From Desulfobacteraceae bacterium (GTDB taxonomy: Bacteria; Desulfobacterota; Desulfobacteria; Desulfobacterales; Desulfosarcinaceae): a DNA stretch of 37,730 bases. Numbering within the stretch: the first letter of the stretch is position 1; each line of letters starts with the position of its first letter. The notes under the pieces were generated by a model, which was given only the letters and a program-made list of their open reading frames with translations, had not been told where the DNA came from and did not search any database. The position numbers and the translations under genes were made by a program. Location of the stretch: assembly GCA_024230435.1 (NCBI GenBank), contig JAAERL010001226.1, positions 1 through 37,730 of the forward strand, written 5' to 3'. This document shows positions 1-8,987 of the stretch, in pieces.

Positions 1-100
1 AGTGTGCCCAAAATTCAGGTTTTGCTCCTGGTTTTTGTTCTCATGAAGAGAGATGTCGATTTGGTACGTTTGATTTCTGACTAATAGCAATCTTTGCTAA

Positions 101-1615
101 TTATCTTTCTGCAAAATCCTCAATTTCTGGATGGACACTATTTAGGGTCTTAGCCGGTATGAGTTCATGGGGGCTATGGAGCTGTTTATCAGCCTTTGCT
201 TCAGGTAAAAGCGCTTCGAGCTTGGAGATCATCTCCTGATCAAGAATATGCTCAATTTCATCTGCCGCCCAATCCACCTGCCCTGCTGCGATATCTGCAT
301 GGCTTATAAGATAAGCTTCCCAGAGCCGATGCTTGCGAACGGCGTGTGTTGCCTGCACAAGACCGGTCTGAGTGAACTGATATTCACCGGATGGCGTTTG
401 ATTCAGCAGACCTGTTTTGCACAATCGGCCCAATGCCCTCTTTAACTGCCCCGGGCGCCAGGATCTGCGGGCCAGAAGATCTTTAAACCTCGGTCCGGGG
501 CAAGATGTTCTCAACAGATCCAGCCCTTGTATCCCGCTTGTTTCCAGCCATTCGTAAAGCTCCCTGAGCAGATTTTCACGAATAATTTTTGTGCGTAACT
601 GCAGCCGCTCGACAACCAGGCGCAGCAACCCGCGTTGAGTTCCAAACGCCAGGCTCAATAAAAAAAGCGCGGATGCCGTCAACACTATTACCGCACCGGC
701 GGGCAAATTGGCCATCAAGGCCGAAATACCGGCTCCTATCATACCGCTCAAGGTTCCAAACAGCCCTGACAGCCAAAGCATCGCTGATAGGCGGTGAGTC
801 CAAAAACGCGCAGCCGCGGCAGGTATGATCAACAATGCAACCACCAGGATCAATCCCACGGCCTGCAACCCGACAACGGTAACCACAACCACCAGGGTCA
901 TCATGAAAAAATCCAAACGGGCCACCGGCCACCCCTGGGTAAAAGCATATGCCGAATCGAAACAAACCAAAGTGAATTCCTTAAAAAACAACATACAAAA
1001 CAACGCCGCCACCAGAGCCGTAACAGCAATCAAAAGAGAATCTAAAAAAAGCATGGAAGCGGTTTTACCGTAAATAAAAGACATAAGCCCCGCTGAATTT
1101 CCAGAAGCCATGCGCGTGGCCAGCCCCATTATGGCAATACCCAACCCAAAAAATACGCTCAATACAATTCCCAATGCCGCATCATCTTTTAATCTTGAAT
1201 AGCGCTCAATAACGAGAACCGCAACCGTTGCGATAATAGAAAAAAACGCGGCCCCTATAATCAGGCCTATTAAATGCTTTCCCTCTCCCAGGATATAAGA
1301 CATCAGCATAAAGGCTAAAGCAATACCCGGTAGCGTGGCATGACTCAACGTGTCGCTTAAAAGCGCACGTTTTCGGAGAAGTAAAAACGTCCCGGCCAAT
1401 CCCGCCGCCAATCCCAGCAGGCCAGTACCAATGATGACGACTCGCGTATTGTAGTCCTGCAAGCTAAAAACTCTCAGCAAATCAGAAAGTACCGCCCATT
1501 GAAAGCCTTGATCCGTCAATCCGTTCGCCCAGGCATGGGATTTTAAAAAAACCGCGGATAATAAAACAGCCCCGGCCAGCCAAGGCCAATTCATTTTAAA
1601 TGACAGCCGCATCAT
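101..1615 (-). CDS. Metal ABC transporter permease fused to a DtxR/MntR-type metalloregulator
   Basis: 504 aa. Residues ~55-325 are a multi-pass ABC-3 family permease (TroC/MntB/ZnuB type) in the inner membrane, with a typical RxxLLSDxLSH stretch at ~81-91. Residues ~343-425 look like a winged helix, and 425-470 match the DtxR/MntR dimerisation and metal-binding segment (KHRLWE at 428-433, DEIEH at 452-456). Aligned by eye to B. subtilis MntR, His429, Glu433, Asp452, Glu455 and His456 fall on metal ligands; the Cys used by DtxR is absent, which hints at Mn(II) rather than Fe(II). The layout is like chlamydial YtgCR, where a regulator is released from a permease fusion. The ATG at 1613-1615 has AAGGG 8 nt upstream. 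It is the last gene of the operon, separated from the ATPase gene by a hairpin element. The fold calls are firm; release of the regulator is inference. Confidence 0.93.
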   Translation of the reverse strand: MMRLSFKMNWPWLAGAVLLSAVFLKSHAWANGLTDQGFQWAVLSDLLRVFSLQDYNTRVVIIGTGLLGLAAGLAGTFLLLRKRALLSDTLSHATLPGIALAFMLMSYILGEGKHLIGLIIGAAFFSIIATVAVLVIERYSRLKDDAALGIVLSVFFGLGIAIMGLATRMASGNSAGLMSFIYGKTASMLFLDSLLIAVTALVAALFCMLFFKEFTLVCFDSAYAFTQGWPVARLDFFMMTLVVVVTVVGLQAVGLILVVALLIIPAAAARFWTHRLSAMLWLSGLFGTLSGMIGAGISALMANLPAGAVIVLTASALFLLSLAFGTQRGLLRLVVERLQLRTKIIRENLLRELYEWLETSGIQGLDLLRTSCPGPRFKDLLARRSWRPGQLKRALGRLCKTGLLNQTPSGEYQFTQTGLVQATHAVRKHRLWEAYLISHADIAAGQVDWAADEIEHILDQEMISKLEALLPEAKADKQLHSPHELIPAKTLNSVHPEIEDFAER

Positions 1616-1630
1616 TTAACCGCCCTTTGT

Positions 1631-1809
1631 TTAGGCGATTGGCGGAAAAGAATATACCAGATTGAGCTTCGATTTTTTTTCGTATTCAAGGCGCGCCAAG
1701 GTTTTGCTGATCAGTTTGCATACTTAACGTATTCGCACCTTTGGCATAACGCACAAGACGGGAAAAAAGACATACAAGATGGTATATTCTTTAACTGCAA
1801 ATCGCCTTA
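1631..1809 (+). repeat. Family A terminal-inverted-repeat element, copy 1
   Basis: A ~179 bp non-coding element. The left end (TTAGGCGATTGGCGG..., then AATATACCA) is mirrored at the right end (TGGTATATT..., then AATCGCCTTA), giving imperfect terminal inverted repeats of ~30 bp. Internal pairs such as TGCCAAAG-like/CTTTGGCA let most of the element fold into one long hairpin. Related copies lie at 14181-14360, 23948-24110 and 35168-35275. It occupies nearly all of the gap between the ATPase and permease genes. I see no clear target duplication. It is MITE-like; no related transposase is in the window. Confidence 0.85.
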
Positions 1810-1854
1810 GAGTCTTTGAAAATATCTGGCAAATTGCCCATTTACAGATGAGCG

Positions 1855-2670
1855 CTATTTAGGCAGACCCGGCCCTTGTGAGTATTCATGAAGCGCCTGG
1901 CTCAATAGAGTCAACTTGCCGCCATAAGTCTTTTTCAGATTTTTTTCATGAAACACTTCCGCCGTTGGCCCTTGGGCTACTACGCGCATATTTAACAAGA
2001 CCACATGATCATAGTAAACCGGAACGGTCTGAAGATCATGGTGCACCACGATACATGTTTTCCCATCCGATTTAAGAGTTCTAAGCAAGGCAACAATAGC
2101 CTTTTCCGTTGCCGCATCAACACCGGCAAAAGGCTCATCCATAAAATAAATCCGGGCGTTCTGGGCAAGCGCGCGAGCTAAAAAAACCCTTTGCTGCTGG
2201 CCCCCGGAAAGTTGACTGATTTGGCGGCCCGCATAGTCCGCCATGCCCACCTTTTCAAGTTCGGCAACCGCCTTTTGTTTGTGTTTGCGGGAAACCGGCT
2301 TGAACCAGCCAATTTTTCGATAAAGCCCCATGGCCACAACATCAGAGGCGCTGACCGGAAAATCCCAATCCACACTTTCACGCTGGGGCACATAACCGGC
2401 CAACCGGCGCTGCTGCTCATAGGGTTTGCCATAAATGTAAACAGCCCCGGAAACCTTTGGCACAAGGTTCAGAACAGCTTTGAGCAGCGTACTTTTGCCC
2501 GCGCCGTTAGGCCCCACAACAGCAATGAGTTTTCCTTCCGGCAAAGCCAGATCCACATCCCAAAGAACCGGTTTGCGATGATAGGCAACCGTCAGATCAT
2601 TCACCCAAAGCGGAAAAGACTCTGGCGCATGCATTTGTCCCTGACGATGTGGCGATGATTTAGCAGTCAT
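1855..2670 (-). CDS. Metal ABC transporter ATP-binding protein (TroB/ZnuC/MntA type)
   Basis: 271 aa cytoplasmic ATPase that energises the metal permease. Motifs: Walker A GPNGAGKST at 53-61, Q-loop Gln96 in YVPQRE, signature LSGGQQQ at 154-160, Walker B IYFMDEP at 174-180 and H-loop His in VVHHD at ~210-211. The length is normal for the family. I chose the ATG at 2668-2670 rather than the one at 2677-2679 because AAGGA lies a good distance upstream of the former and almost abuts the latter. The gene starts 45 bp after the binding-protein stop, so they are probably co-transcribed. Zn, Mn and Fe importers of this family cannot be told apart from the ATPase alone. Confidence 0.96.
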   Translation of the reverse strand: MTAKSSPHRQGQMHAPESFPLWVNDLTVAYHRKPVLWDVDLALPEGKLIAVVGPNGAGKSTLLKAVLNLVPKVSGAVYIYGKPYEQQRRLAGYVPQRESVDWDFPVSASDVVAMGLYRKIGWFKPVSRKHKQKAVAELEKVGMADYAGRQISQLSGGQQQRVFLARALAQNARIYFMDEPFAGVDAATEKAIVALLRTLKSDGKTCIVVHHDLQTVPVYYDHVVLLNMRVVAQGPTAEVFHEKNLKKTYGGKLTLLSQALHEYSQGPGLPK

Positions 2671-2715
2671 GAAATTCATCCTTTCGAAACAATGCGCTTT
2701 CTAAAAATCAAAGCG

Positions 2716-3714
2716 CTAACGAATTAATTTGCCCTGCATCCCGCCTCTAACCGCCTTGCCTCCGAGCGCCCTGGTAATGGTGGTAATATTGTGATCAATC
2801 ATGCCAACATAGGTACCCTCATAGGTTCCGTCCGGTCCCATGGCGTCAGAAAAAAGCTCTCCGCCGATAAATACTTTATGCCCCCGGAACCTGGCGCCCT
2901 CAATAAGGGCCCTGACGTTCTTATCTGAAACACTGCTTTCTACAAATACCGCCGGGATCTTGCGCCGCACCAGAGTACCTACAATACGGTTGATATCTCT
3001 CAAACCGGCTTCAGACTCGGTAGAAATACCCTGAATTCCCAAAACCTCTATGCCATAGGCCCGGCTCATGTAATTAAAGGCATCATGGGCGGTTATCAAA
3101 AGCCGCTGCCGGACGGGAATTGAGCTTATGCACTTGCGGGCATACTCATTTAACGTTTTTAGCAATTGCCGGTAAGTGGAAGCGTTGCTGCGATATTCTT
3201 GCGAATGCGCCGGATCAAAGGCCGCCAAGGCACTGGTCACCACATCCACGGCCTTGATCCACCCGCCCACATCCATCCACACGTGGGGATCATGATGGCT
3301 GGTTAAAGGATCTTGAATCAAATAATCCTTTTTCAAAAGCTCGGTAACGGCAAAAACCGGGAGCCTTTCCGATACCTTGACTAAAATGTTAGCCATCTGC
3401 CCTTCAAGAAGAAGCCCGGCATAAAAAATAATATCCGAACGTACCAAAACAGCCACATCACTCCTGGCCGGATTGTAAATATGGGGATCAACACCAGTTC
3501 CGATAATGTGTGTCACTTTGGCTTTATCCCCGGCTACCTCCCGAACGATATCGGCTACCATACCAACGGTAGCGCCAACTTTATAAGGATATGAACCTTT
3601 ATATCCGGCAACAGCGCTTCGTGATAAAAAAAACACGGTAAGAACCGCAAACACCGGTATCAGCCATTTTAAGCAAAAAAATCGCCACGGATAAGACCAT
3701 TTTTCAACCGCCAT
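2716..3714 (-). CDS. Metal ABC transporter substrate-binding protein (TroA/ZnuA cluster A-I)
   Basis: 332 aa periplasmic metal-binding protein. A basic N-terminus and hydrophobic stretch (~17-32) ending in SAVA at 33-36 look like a Sec signal peptide, mature from ~37. Likely ligands are His78 (DPHIY), His144 (HDPHVW), His210 (TAHDAF) and Asp290 (FSDAMG), the His3-Asp pattern of T. pallidum TroA rather than the His-His-Glu-Asp of PsaA/MntC. There is no long His-rich loop as in many ZnuA proteins. The start is the ATG at 3712-3714, which has GGAGGG 4-5 nt upstream; an in-frame ATG 16 codons earlier lacks this. It is the first gene of the operon, read from the palindrome-bearing promoter at 3749-3798. 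Confidence 0.95.
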   Translation of the reverse strand: MAVEKWSYPWRFFCLKWLIPVFAVLTVFFLSRSAVAGYKGSYPYKVGATVGMVADIVREVAGDKAKVTHIIGTGVDPHIYNPARSDVAVLVRSDIIFYAGLLLEGQMANILVKVSERLPVFAVTELLKKDYLIQDPLTSHHDPHVWMDVGGWIKAVDVVTSALAAFDPAHSQEYRSNASTYRQLLKTLNEYARKCISSIPVRQRLLITAHDAFNYMSRAYGIEVLGIQGISTESEAGLRDINRIVGTLVRRKIPAVFVESSVSDKNVRALIEGARFRGHKVFIGGELFSDAMGPDGTYEGTYVGMIDHNITTITRALGGKAVRGGMQGKLIR

Positions 3715-3748
3715 ATTACCCTCCAATGCAAATATTTTTATAAATAAA

Positions 3749-3798
3749 AAAATACTAAGCATCCCGAAATTTTGGCAACCAAAATATATATTTTGGCA
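3749..3798 (-). promoter_or_regulatory. Candidate promoter with overlapping palindromic operator of the metal-uptake operon
   Basis: TTTTGGCAACCAAAA (3770-3784) and the perfect 18-bp palindrome CCAAAATATATATTTTGG (3779-3796) share a half-site. Seen another way, ATTTTGGCA occurs at 3769-3777 and again at 3790-3798, exactly 21 bp apart, two helical turns. On the minus strand TTGCCA (3773-3778) lies inside the first palindrome and is followed after 18 bp by TATTTT (3749-3754), a plausible -35/-10 pair. A metal-loaded DtxR/MntR-type repressor bound here would block the promoter, and the operon encodes such a domain. The palindromes are directly visible; binding is inference. Confidence 0.6.
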
Positions 3799-4070
3799 TT
3801 AAGAGCTCTGGAATATACCAGTATCTTTAACGCCATTAACGCCTGAAAAAAACCGTCCGGTTGTTCAATTAAAATCAGCTCGAAAGATGGTCTGATCAAT
3901 AGTCTTTTCACAGTCTTTCCTATTTTCCGGCTTAAGTCAAAGCTTGCTAAAACATTTCACAATAAAGACAAACCCTAATTGTGAATTAAGCAGCGCTGAT
4001 CGGATTGAAATCTTCACCCATCCGGGAAAGGGGACTATGGCAGGACAGGGAGCAGGAAAAAAGGGGGGGA

Positions 4071-4101
4071 ACATCCATGATAAGTATTGTCAAGTAAAAA
4101 A
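4071..4101 (-). repeat. 31-bp dispersed repeat, copy 1
   Basis: Read on the minus strand this stretch is identical over 31 bp to 28912-28942 on the plus strand. It holds TTGACAATACTTATCATGG and ends in GGATGT. It lies in a 680-bp intergenic region between the metal operon and the first TPR gene, where I see no credible coding region. Confidence 0.75.
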
Positions 4102-4183
4102 CAATAGCTCTCCCGCCCAACCACGACCGTACGTCTCCCTGGTGGTAAAATATGGGAAGCGGGCAGGTTGATTACGCTTTACT

Positions 4184-4295
4184 CAACGGTGTCCCTGTTC
4201 TTGTAATTCGTATTAAGGACCAGTCCCAAGTTCCTTGTCCCCGAGTTCGCCGGTCCCAAATTGTGTCCTTGGACACCGTTGCCGTCCACGAGTTC
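4184..4295 (+). repeat. Intergenic repeat: inverted 11-mers and a 47-bp segment duplicated at 9405-9451
   Basis: CAACGGTGTCC at 4184-4194 is answered by its reverse complement at 4271-4281. Positions 4249-4295 are identical over 47 bp to 9405-9451, and GTGTCCCTGTTC at 4189-4200 recurs at 9381-9392. So the sequence 3' of each giant repeat-protein gene carries the same element, with a different internal spacing. No reading frame is evident. It may be a decayed mobile-element end or a unit co-duplicated with the TPR genes. Confidence 0.75.
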
Positions 4296-4347
4296 GTCAC
4301 CCCCGAGTTCGTCATCGATATCTGAAAACGGTTGCACAATTTCCAGA

Positions 4348-4370
4348 CGCCGGAAATAACACTTCCGGCG
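4348..4370 (-). terminator. Possible terminator hairpin after the 1530-aa TPR gene
   Basis: Perfect 8-bp arms CGCCGGAA/TTCCGGCG with a 7-nt loop, 24 bp beyond the TPR stop codon on the minus strand. The G+C-rich stem stands out in an A/T-rich area. There is no clean U-tract after it on either strand, so intrinsic termination is only possible; it could instead be an mRNA-stabilising hairpin. Confidence 0.4.
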
Positions 4371-4394
4371 GCTGCGAAATTTAGACTTTTCAAA

Positions 4395-7300
4395 TTACTT
4401 GCGAAACGTCGAAAACCAGTTCAATTGCGATATGCTCTGGTATAAACTAGTGAATGCGGATAAGGGGCCGCTTTTATCGGGCTTGACGCTCTCACGCTCG
4501 ATAGCTTCAGTTAATCTTGGATTTATTTTTTCAGCAAATTTTGAATTAAAGTCGATTGCTTTTTTTAAATTGGTGATTGCGCCAGGGTAGTCTTTGTTTT
4601 CGAACATGGCGTTCCCAAGATTAAAGTATGCGTCAGCGTCGGTTGGATTTAATTCGATTGCCATTTTATAATCAGCCTTTGCGCCTTCGTAGTCGTTTGT
4701 ATAATCCTTGGCGGTGCCACGGTTGTTGTATGCGTCAGCATATTTTGAATCTAATTTGATTGCCTCATCAAAATCACGGATTGCGCCAGGGTAGTCTTTG
4801 TTATCGAGCTTGAGTTTCCCACGGTTGTTGTATGCGTCAGCATATTTTGAATCTAATTTGATTGCCTTAGTAAAATCTTCGATTGCTTCTTTGTGGTTGC
4901 CTTTACTGACCTTGGCCAACCCCAATTTGTTATATGCTACAGCTAATCTTGGATTTAATTCATCAGCTAATTTTGGATCTAATTCGGTTGCCGTTTTAAA
5001 AGCCTTGATTGCGTTTTCGTAGTTGCCTTTACGTAACTCGGCCAACCCCAATTTGTTATATGCTTCAGTTAATCTTGGATTTATTAATTTAGCTAATTTT
5101 TGATCTAATTCTTTTGCTTTTTCTAAATTGGTGATTGCGCCAGCGAAGTCGCTTGATTCATACTTGGCGTTCCCAAGATTGTAGTGTGCGTCAGCGTATT
5201 CTGGATTTAATTGGATTGCCTTAGTAAAATCTTCGATTGCTTCTTTGTGGTTGCCTTTACTGACCTTGTCCAACCCCAATTTGTTATATGCTACAGCTAA
5301 TCTTGGATTTAATTCATCAGCTAATTTTGGATCTATATTTTTTGCTTCTTCTAAATCGGCGATTGCACCATCGTAGTTGCCGTCATCGAACTTGAGGCTT
5401 TCACGATTATGGTATGCGTTTGCATCTTTTTTATCTAATTTTATTGCTTCATCTAAATCTTTAATTGTTTTATCGATGCGGACGGCAGAAAAATTAGCAA
5501 GTGCGCGTTTTTTGTATGCTTGAGCTAATTTTGGATTTATGTCATCTAATTTTGAATTTAAATATTTTGCCCTTTTAAAATCACGGATTGCGCCATCGTA
5601 GTCTTCCTTTATGAACCTGTCGCTCCCACGCTCGATATATGCTACAGCTAATCTTGGATTTAATTCATCAACTAATTTTTGATCTTTTTTTTCTTCAGCT
5701 ATTTTTTTTGCTTCTCTAAAATTGGTGATTGCGCCAGGGTAGTCTTTTTTTTCGAGCATGACGACCCCAAGATTAAAGTGTGCGTTAGCGTTATCTGGAT
5801 TTAATTTGATTGCTTTTTCTAAATTGGTGATTGCGCCAGGGTAGTTTTTGTCTTTGATCATGGCGGCCCCAAGATCGTTGTATGCTTCAGCGAATTGTGG
5901 TTTTAAATATATCACCCTTTTAAAATCACGGATTGCGCCAGGGTAGTTTTTATCGTTGAACCTGTCGCTCCCACGCTTGTTTAAAGCTTCAGCTAGTTTT
6001 TGTTTTACTTTATCAGCAAACTTTTGTTTTATTGATACATCTAAGTTTAAATTTAACTCTTTAGCCAACTGCAAATCATAGATTGCGCCCTTTAAGTTGT
6101 TCTTTTCGTACCTGAGGGCCCCACGTTTGTAGTATGCGTCAGCTAATTCTGGTTTTATTGTTTCAGCTAATTTTGAATTTGATTTGATTGCCTCTTTAAA
6201 ATCACGGATTGCACCATCGTAGTCTTTTGTACGATAATTGGCGATTGCACGACCGTGGTATACATTAGCGCCTTTTTTCTTTAATTCGATTTCCTTATCA
6301 AATTCTTTTTTTGCGGAAACGTTTTTTTCATTTAATACGATTGCCTTATCAAAATCTTTTTTTGCGCCATCGTTGTCGCCTGTTTTCAGCATGGCATATC
6401 CACGATTGTAGTATGCGGAAACGTTTTTTTCATTTAATTCGATTGCCCTATCAAAATCTTTTTTTGCGTCATCGTTGTAGCTTTTTTTCAGCCGGCCCAG
6501 TCCAACTCTGTTATATGCTCTTGATAGTGCCGCATCATTCCTTTTACTCTTGGCGCCTTCAAGATTTTTTTTGGCATCAGTGTTTGTTGGATCTAATTTG
6601 AATGCCTTTGCATACTCATCGACTGCACTATCGTAGTTGCCTTTATCGAGCTCGGCCTGTCCTCTTATGTTATATGCTCCTAATAATAGTAGTGTCTCAT
6701 TATTTCCTTTAGACTTTTTGGTCTCAAAATTTGTTACTGGACCAGCTAATATTGAAATTATTGATTCAGCTAATTCTGAATCTAATTTGATTGCCGTATT
6801 TAAATCAACGATTGCGTCTGGGTAATTTTCAAGATCGAGATTGACGCGCCCAAGATAGTAGTGTGCTTTAGCTAATTTTTGATCTATTTCTTTAGCTAAT
6901 TTTGGATCTATTTCTTTAGCTATTTTTTTTGCATTTTTAAAATCTTTGATTGCATCATTGTAGAGTTCGTTCTGGAGCTTGAGTTTCCCATGATTATAGT
7001 AAGCCTCAGCTAATTTTTGATCTATTTCTTTAGCTAATTTTGGATCTATTTCATTAGCTAATTTTTTTGCATTTTTAAAATCTTTGATTGCATTTTCTAA
7101 ATTGGTGATTGCGCCTTCGTAGTCGCCTGCCGTTTTTTTGTCAAGCCCACGGTTATAGTCTGCATATGCCTTTTTTATAAGTTCACGATTGGCGAGCTTA
7201 AGATTATTTTTTACGTCAGCTAATTTTGGATTTAATTCATCAGCTAAATTTTGATTTAATTTGATTGCATCATTAAAAAGCTTGAATGTTTCTTCAAAAA

Positions 7301-8987
7301 TCCTGATTGCGCCTTCGGAGTTGCCCTTACGGACTTCGGACCGCCCACTTTCGTAGTATGCGTCAGCTAATTTTGGAGTTACTTCTTGTTCTAATTCTTT
7401 ATTTGATCTGATTGCCTCAATAAAATTGGTGATTGCGCCAGCGAAGTCGCCTGATTCATACTTGGCGACCCCAAGATTGTGGTGTGCTTCAGCGTATTTT
7501 GGATTTGATTTGATTGCCCATTCCAAAGCCTTGATTGCGCCAGGGTAGTTTTTGTCTTTGATCATGGCGACCCCAAGATTGTGGTGTTCTTCAGCGTATT
7601 TTGGATTTTCTAATTCAGCTAATTTTTGTTTTATTGATTCAACTAATTTTTGATCTTTTTTTCCAGCTATTTCTTTTGCATTTTCAAAATTGGTGATTGC
7701 GCCAAGGTAGTTTTTGCCTCCGAACATGGCGCACCCACGATAGTAGCATGCTTCTGCTTTTACTTCTTGTGATACTGAATCTGATACGATTGCCTCATCT
7801 AAATCATCGATTGCTTCTGAGTAGTTTTTTGCATAATACTTGGCGCACCCACGATAGTAGAACGCTTCTGTTTTTACTTCTTGTGATACTGAATATGATT
7901 TGATTCCCTCATCTAAATCATCGATTGCTTTTGAGTAGTTTTTTGTATGATACTCGGCGGCCCCACGACAGCAGTATGCTTCTGCTATTACTTCTCGTGA
8001 TTCTAAATCTGATTCTAAATTGATTACATCAGTAAAACGTTCAATCGCAGTATGGTAGTCGCCCTCACGGGCCTTGAGCATCCCACTATTGTAGAATGCA
8101 ATGGCTGCCTTGTCAGAAGCAACCTTTGCGCCTTTGGGGTCGTTTGATTTTTCCTTGATAATCTCTAAATAGACGATCCCAAGATTGTTTTGTGCGGCAG
8201 CGTTGTTTGGATTTAATTTGATTACCTCTTTAAAAGCTGCCATTGCGCGAGCGTAATCGCCTGATTCATAGATGGCGAGATACCCAAGATTGTTGTGTGC
8301 GTCAGCATATTTTGAATCTAATTTGATTGCCTTTTCATAACATCTCATTGCGATAGAAGTTTTGTCATTACCATCTGAGCCTAATTTTTCCAGTTGGAGC
8401 CCATACTTATTGTATGCTTTTGCTACTGCTTGATCTACTGCTTGATCTATTGATTCAGCTAATTTTGGATCTATTTTTACAGCTAATTCTTTTAATTCTT
8501 TTAATTCTTTAAATACTTCTAATTTTTCTAGATCTTCTAATTCTTTTAATTTTTCTGATTTTTTTGAATTGGTGATTGCGTCATTGTAGTCTATGTTTTC
8601 AACCAAGGTATTCCCACACTTTTTGAATTTTTCAGCTAAACTTTTTTGTATTTCTGCTTTTTGTTTTTCATCTGAAGATAAATTTTTTAACTCTTCATAA
8701 TGCTTGACTGCAATTTTTAACTGATCTTTTGCGCTGTGGAACCATTTGAAGTCTCTACGATAAATTTCGCTATCCGCCACAATAATGCAGTCTTTAATCT
8801 TATTTTTTAAACTCTGGAGTTTTTTCACGTTATTTCCGTTATTATTCGGGGGAGGGATTTTAGCTCTTGATTTTCCTCCGTTTGACGGAACCAAAAGTTG
8901 TACCAGTTCTTTCCGGTCTAAAACCTCTTCATTATTCTTAAAATTCGGCTCATTTTTTCCATGTACTGATACTGATGCACTATCCAT
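4395..8987 (-). CDS. Giant tetratricopeptide-repeat protein (1530 aa)
   Basis: After a polar, low-complexity N-terminus (~1-60) nearly the whole protein is TPR units: repeated Y(N/H)xxGxAxxxxxxYxxAIxxFxxAIxLxP patterns such as KNYPGAITNLEKAIKLNP, often joined by helical linkers of the DPKLADELNPRLA type. By eye there are some 35-40 units. No signal peptide, membrane segment or enzymatic domain is seen. TPR solenoids bind proteins or peptides; the partner is unknown. The start ATG is supported by GAGAGGAAC ~7 nt upstream, within a leader that is homologous to that of the gene at 9839-13675. The composition is A/T-rich. Some units are almost identical at DNA level (4861-5334), a sign of recent repeat turnover. 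Expression of so large a uniform frame is likely, as it has no internal stop. Confidence 0.9.
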   Translation of the reverse strand: MDSASVSVHGKNEPNFKNNEEVLDRKELVQLLVPSNGGKSRAKIPPPNNNGNNVKKLQSLKNKIKDCIIVADSEIYRRDFKWFHSAKDQLKIAVKHYEELKNLSSDEKQKAEIQKSLAEKFKKCGNTLVENIDYNDAITNSKKSEKLKELEDLEKLEVFKELKELKELAVKIDPKLAESIDQAVDQAVAKAYNKYGLQLEKLGSDGNDKTSIAMRCYEKAIKLDSKYADAHNNLGYLAIYESGDYARAMAAFKEVIKLNPNNAAAQNNLGIVYLEIIKEKSNDPKGAKVASDKAAIAFYNSGMLKAREGDYHTAIERFTDVINLESDLESREVIAEAYCCRGAAEYHTKNYSKAIDDLDEGIKSYSVSQEVKTEAFYYRGCAKYYAKNYSEAIDDLDEAIVSDSVSQEVKAEACYYRGCAMFGGKNYLGAITNFENAKEIAGKKDQKLVESIKQKLAELENPKYAEEHHNLGVAMIKDKNYPGAIKALEWAIKSNPKYAEAHHNLGVAKYESGDFAGAITNFIEAIRSNKELEQEVTPKLADAYYESGRSEVRKGNSEGAIRIFEETFKLFNDAIKLNQNLADELNPKLADVKNNLKLANRELIKKAYADYNRGLDKKTAGDYEGAITNLENAIKDFKNAKKLANEIDPKLAKEIDQKLAEAYYNHGKLKLQNELYNDAIKDFKNAKKIAKEIDPKLAKEIDQKLAKAHYYLGRVNLDLENYPDAIVDLNTAIKLDSELAESIISILAGPVTNFETKKSKGNNETLLLLGAYNIRGQAELDKGNYDSAVDEYAKAFKLDPTNTDAKKNLEGAKSKRNDAALSRAYNRVGLGRLKKSYNDDAKKDFDRAIELNEKNVSAYYNRGYAMLKTGDNDGAKKDFDKAIVLNEKNVSAKKEFDKEIELKKKGANVYHGRAIANYRTKDYDGAIRDFKEAIKSNSKLAETIKPELADAYYKRGALRYEKNNLKGAIYDLQLAKELNLNLDVSIKQKFADKVKQKLAEALNKRGSDRFNDKNYPGAIRDFKRVIYLKPQFAEAYNDLGAAMIKDKNYPGAITNLEKAIKLNPDNANAHFNLGVVMLEKKDYPGAITNFREAKKIAEEKKDQKLVDELNPRLAVAYIERGSDRFIKEDYDGAIRDFKRAKYLNSKLDDINPKLAQAYKKRALANFSAVRIDKTIKDLDEAIKLDKKDANAYHNRESLKFDDGNYDGAIADLEEAKNIDPKLADELNPRLAVAYNKLGLDKVSKGNHKEAIEDFTKAIQLNPEYADAHYNLGNAKYESSDFAGAITNLEKAKELDQKLAKLINPRLTEAYNKLGLAELRKGNYENAIKAFKTATELDPKLADELNPRLAVAYNKLGLAKVSKGNHKEAIEDFTKAIKLDSKYADAYNNRGKLKLDNKDYPGAIRDFDEAIKLDSKYADAYNNRGTAKDYTNDYEGAKADYKMAIELNPTDADAYFNLGNAMFENKDYPGAITNLKKAIDFNSKFAEKINPRLTEAIERESVKPDKSGPLSAFTSLYQSISQLNWFSTFRK
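4861..5334 (-). repeat. Near-identical 120-bp duplicated TPR segments inside the giant gene
   Basis: Positions 4861-4980 and 5215-5334 differ at a single base (GGCC versus GTCC), 354 bp apart, while the sequence between them is far more diverged. Both encode the same run of TPR helix and linker (AYNKLGL.KVSKGNHKEAI). Similar close pairs occur near 6880-6960/7010-7092 and near 6311-6415. They indicate recent unequal exchange or gene conversion. Confidence 0.85.

Noticed and set aside
3944-4171. 75-codon plus-strand open frame
   Set aside because: No recognisable motif, no good ribosome-binding site, and it runs through a dispersed 31-bp repeat.
4395-8987. CRISPR-like periodic repeats
   Set aside because: The periodicity is of coding TPR units (~102 nt and multiples) in one continuous frame, with no conserved repeat/spacer pattern.
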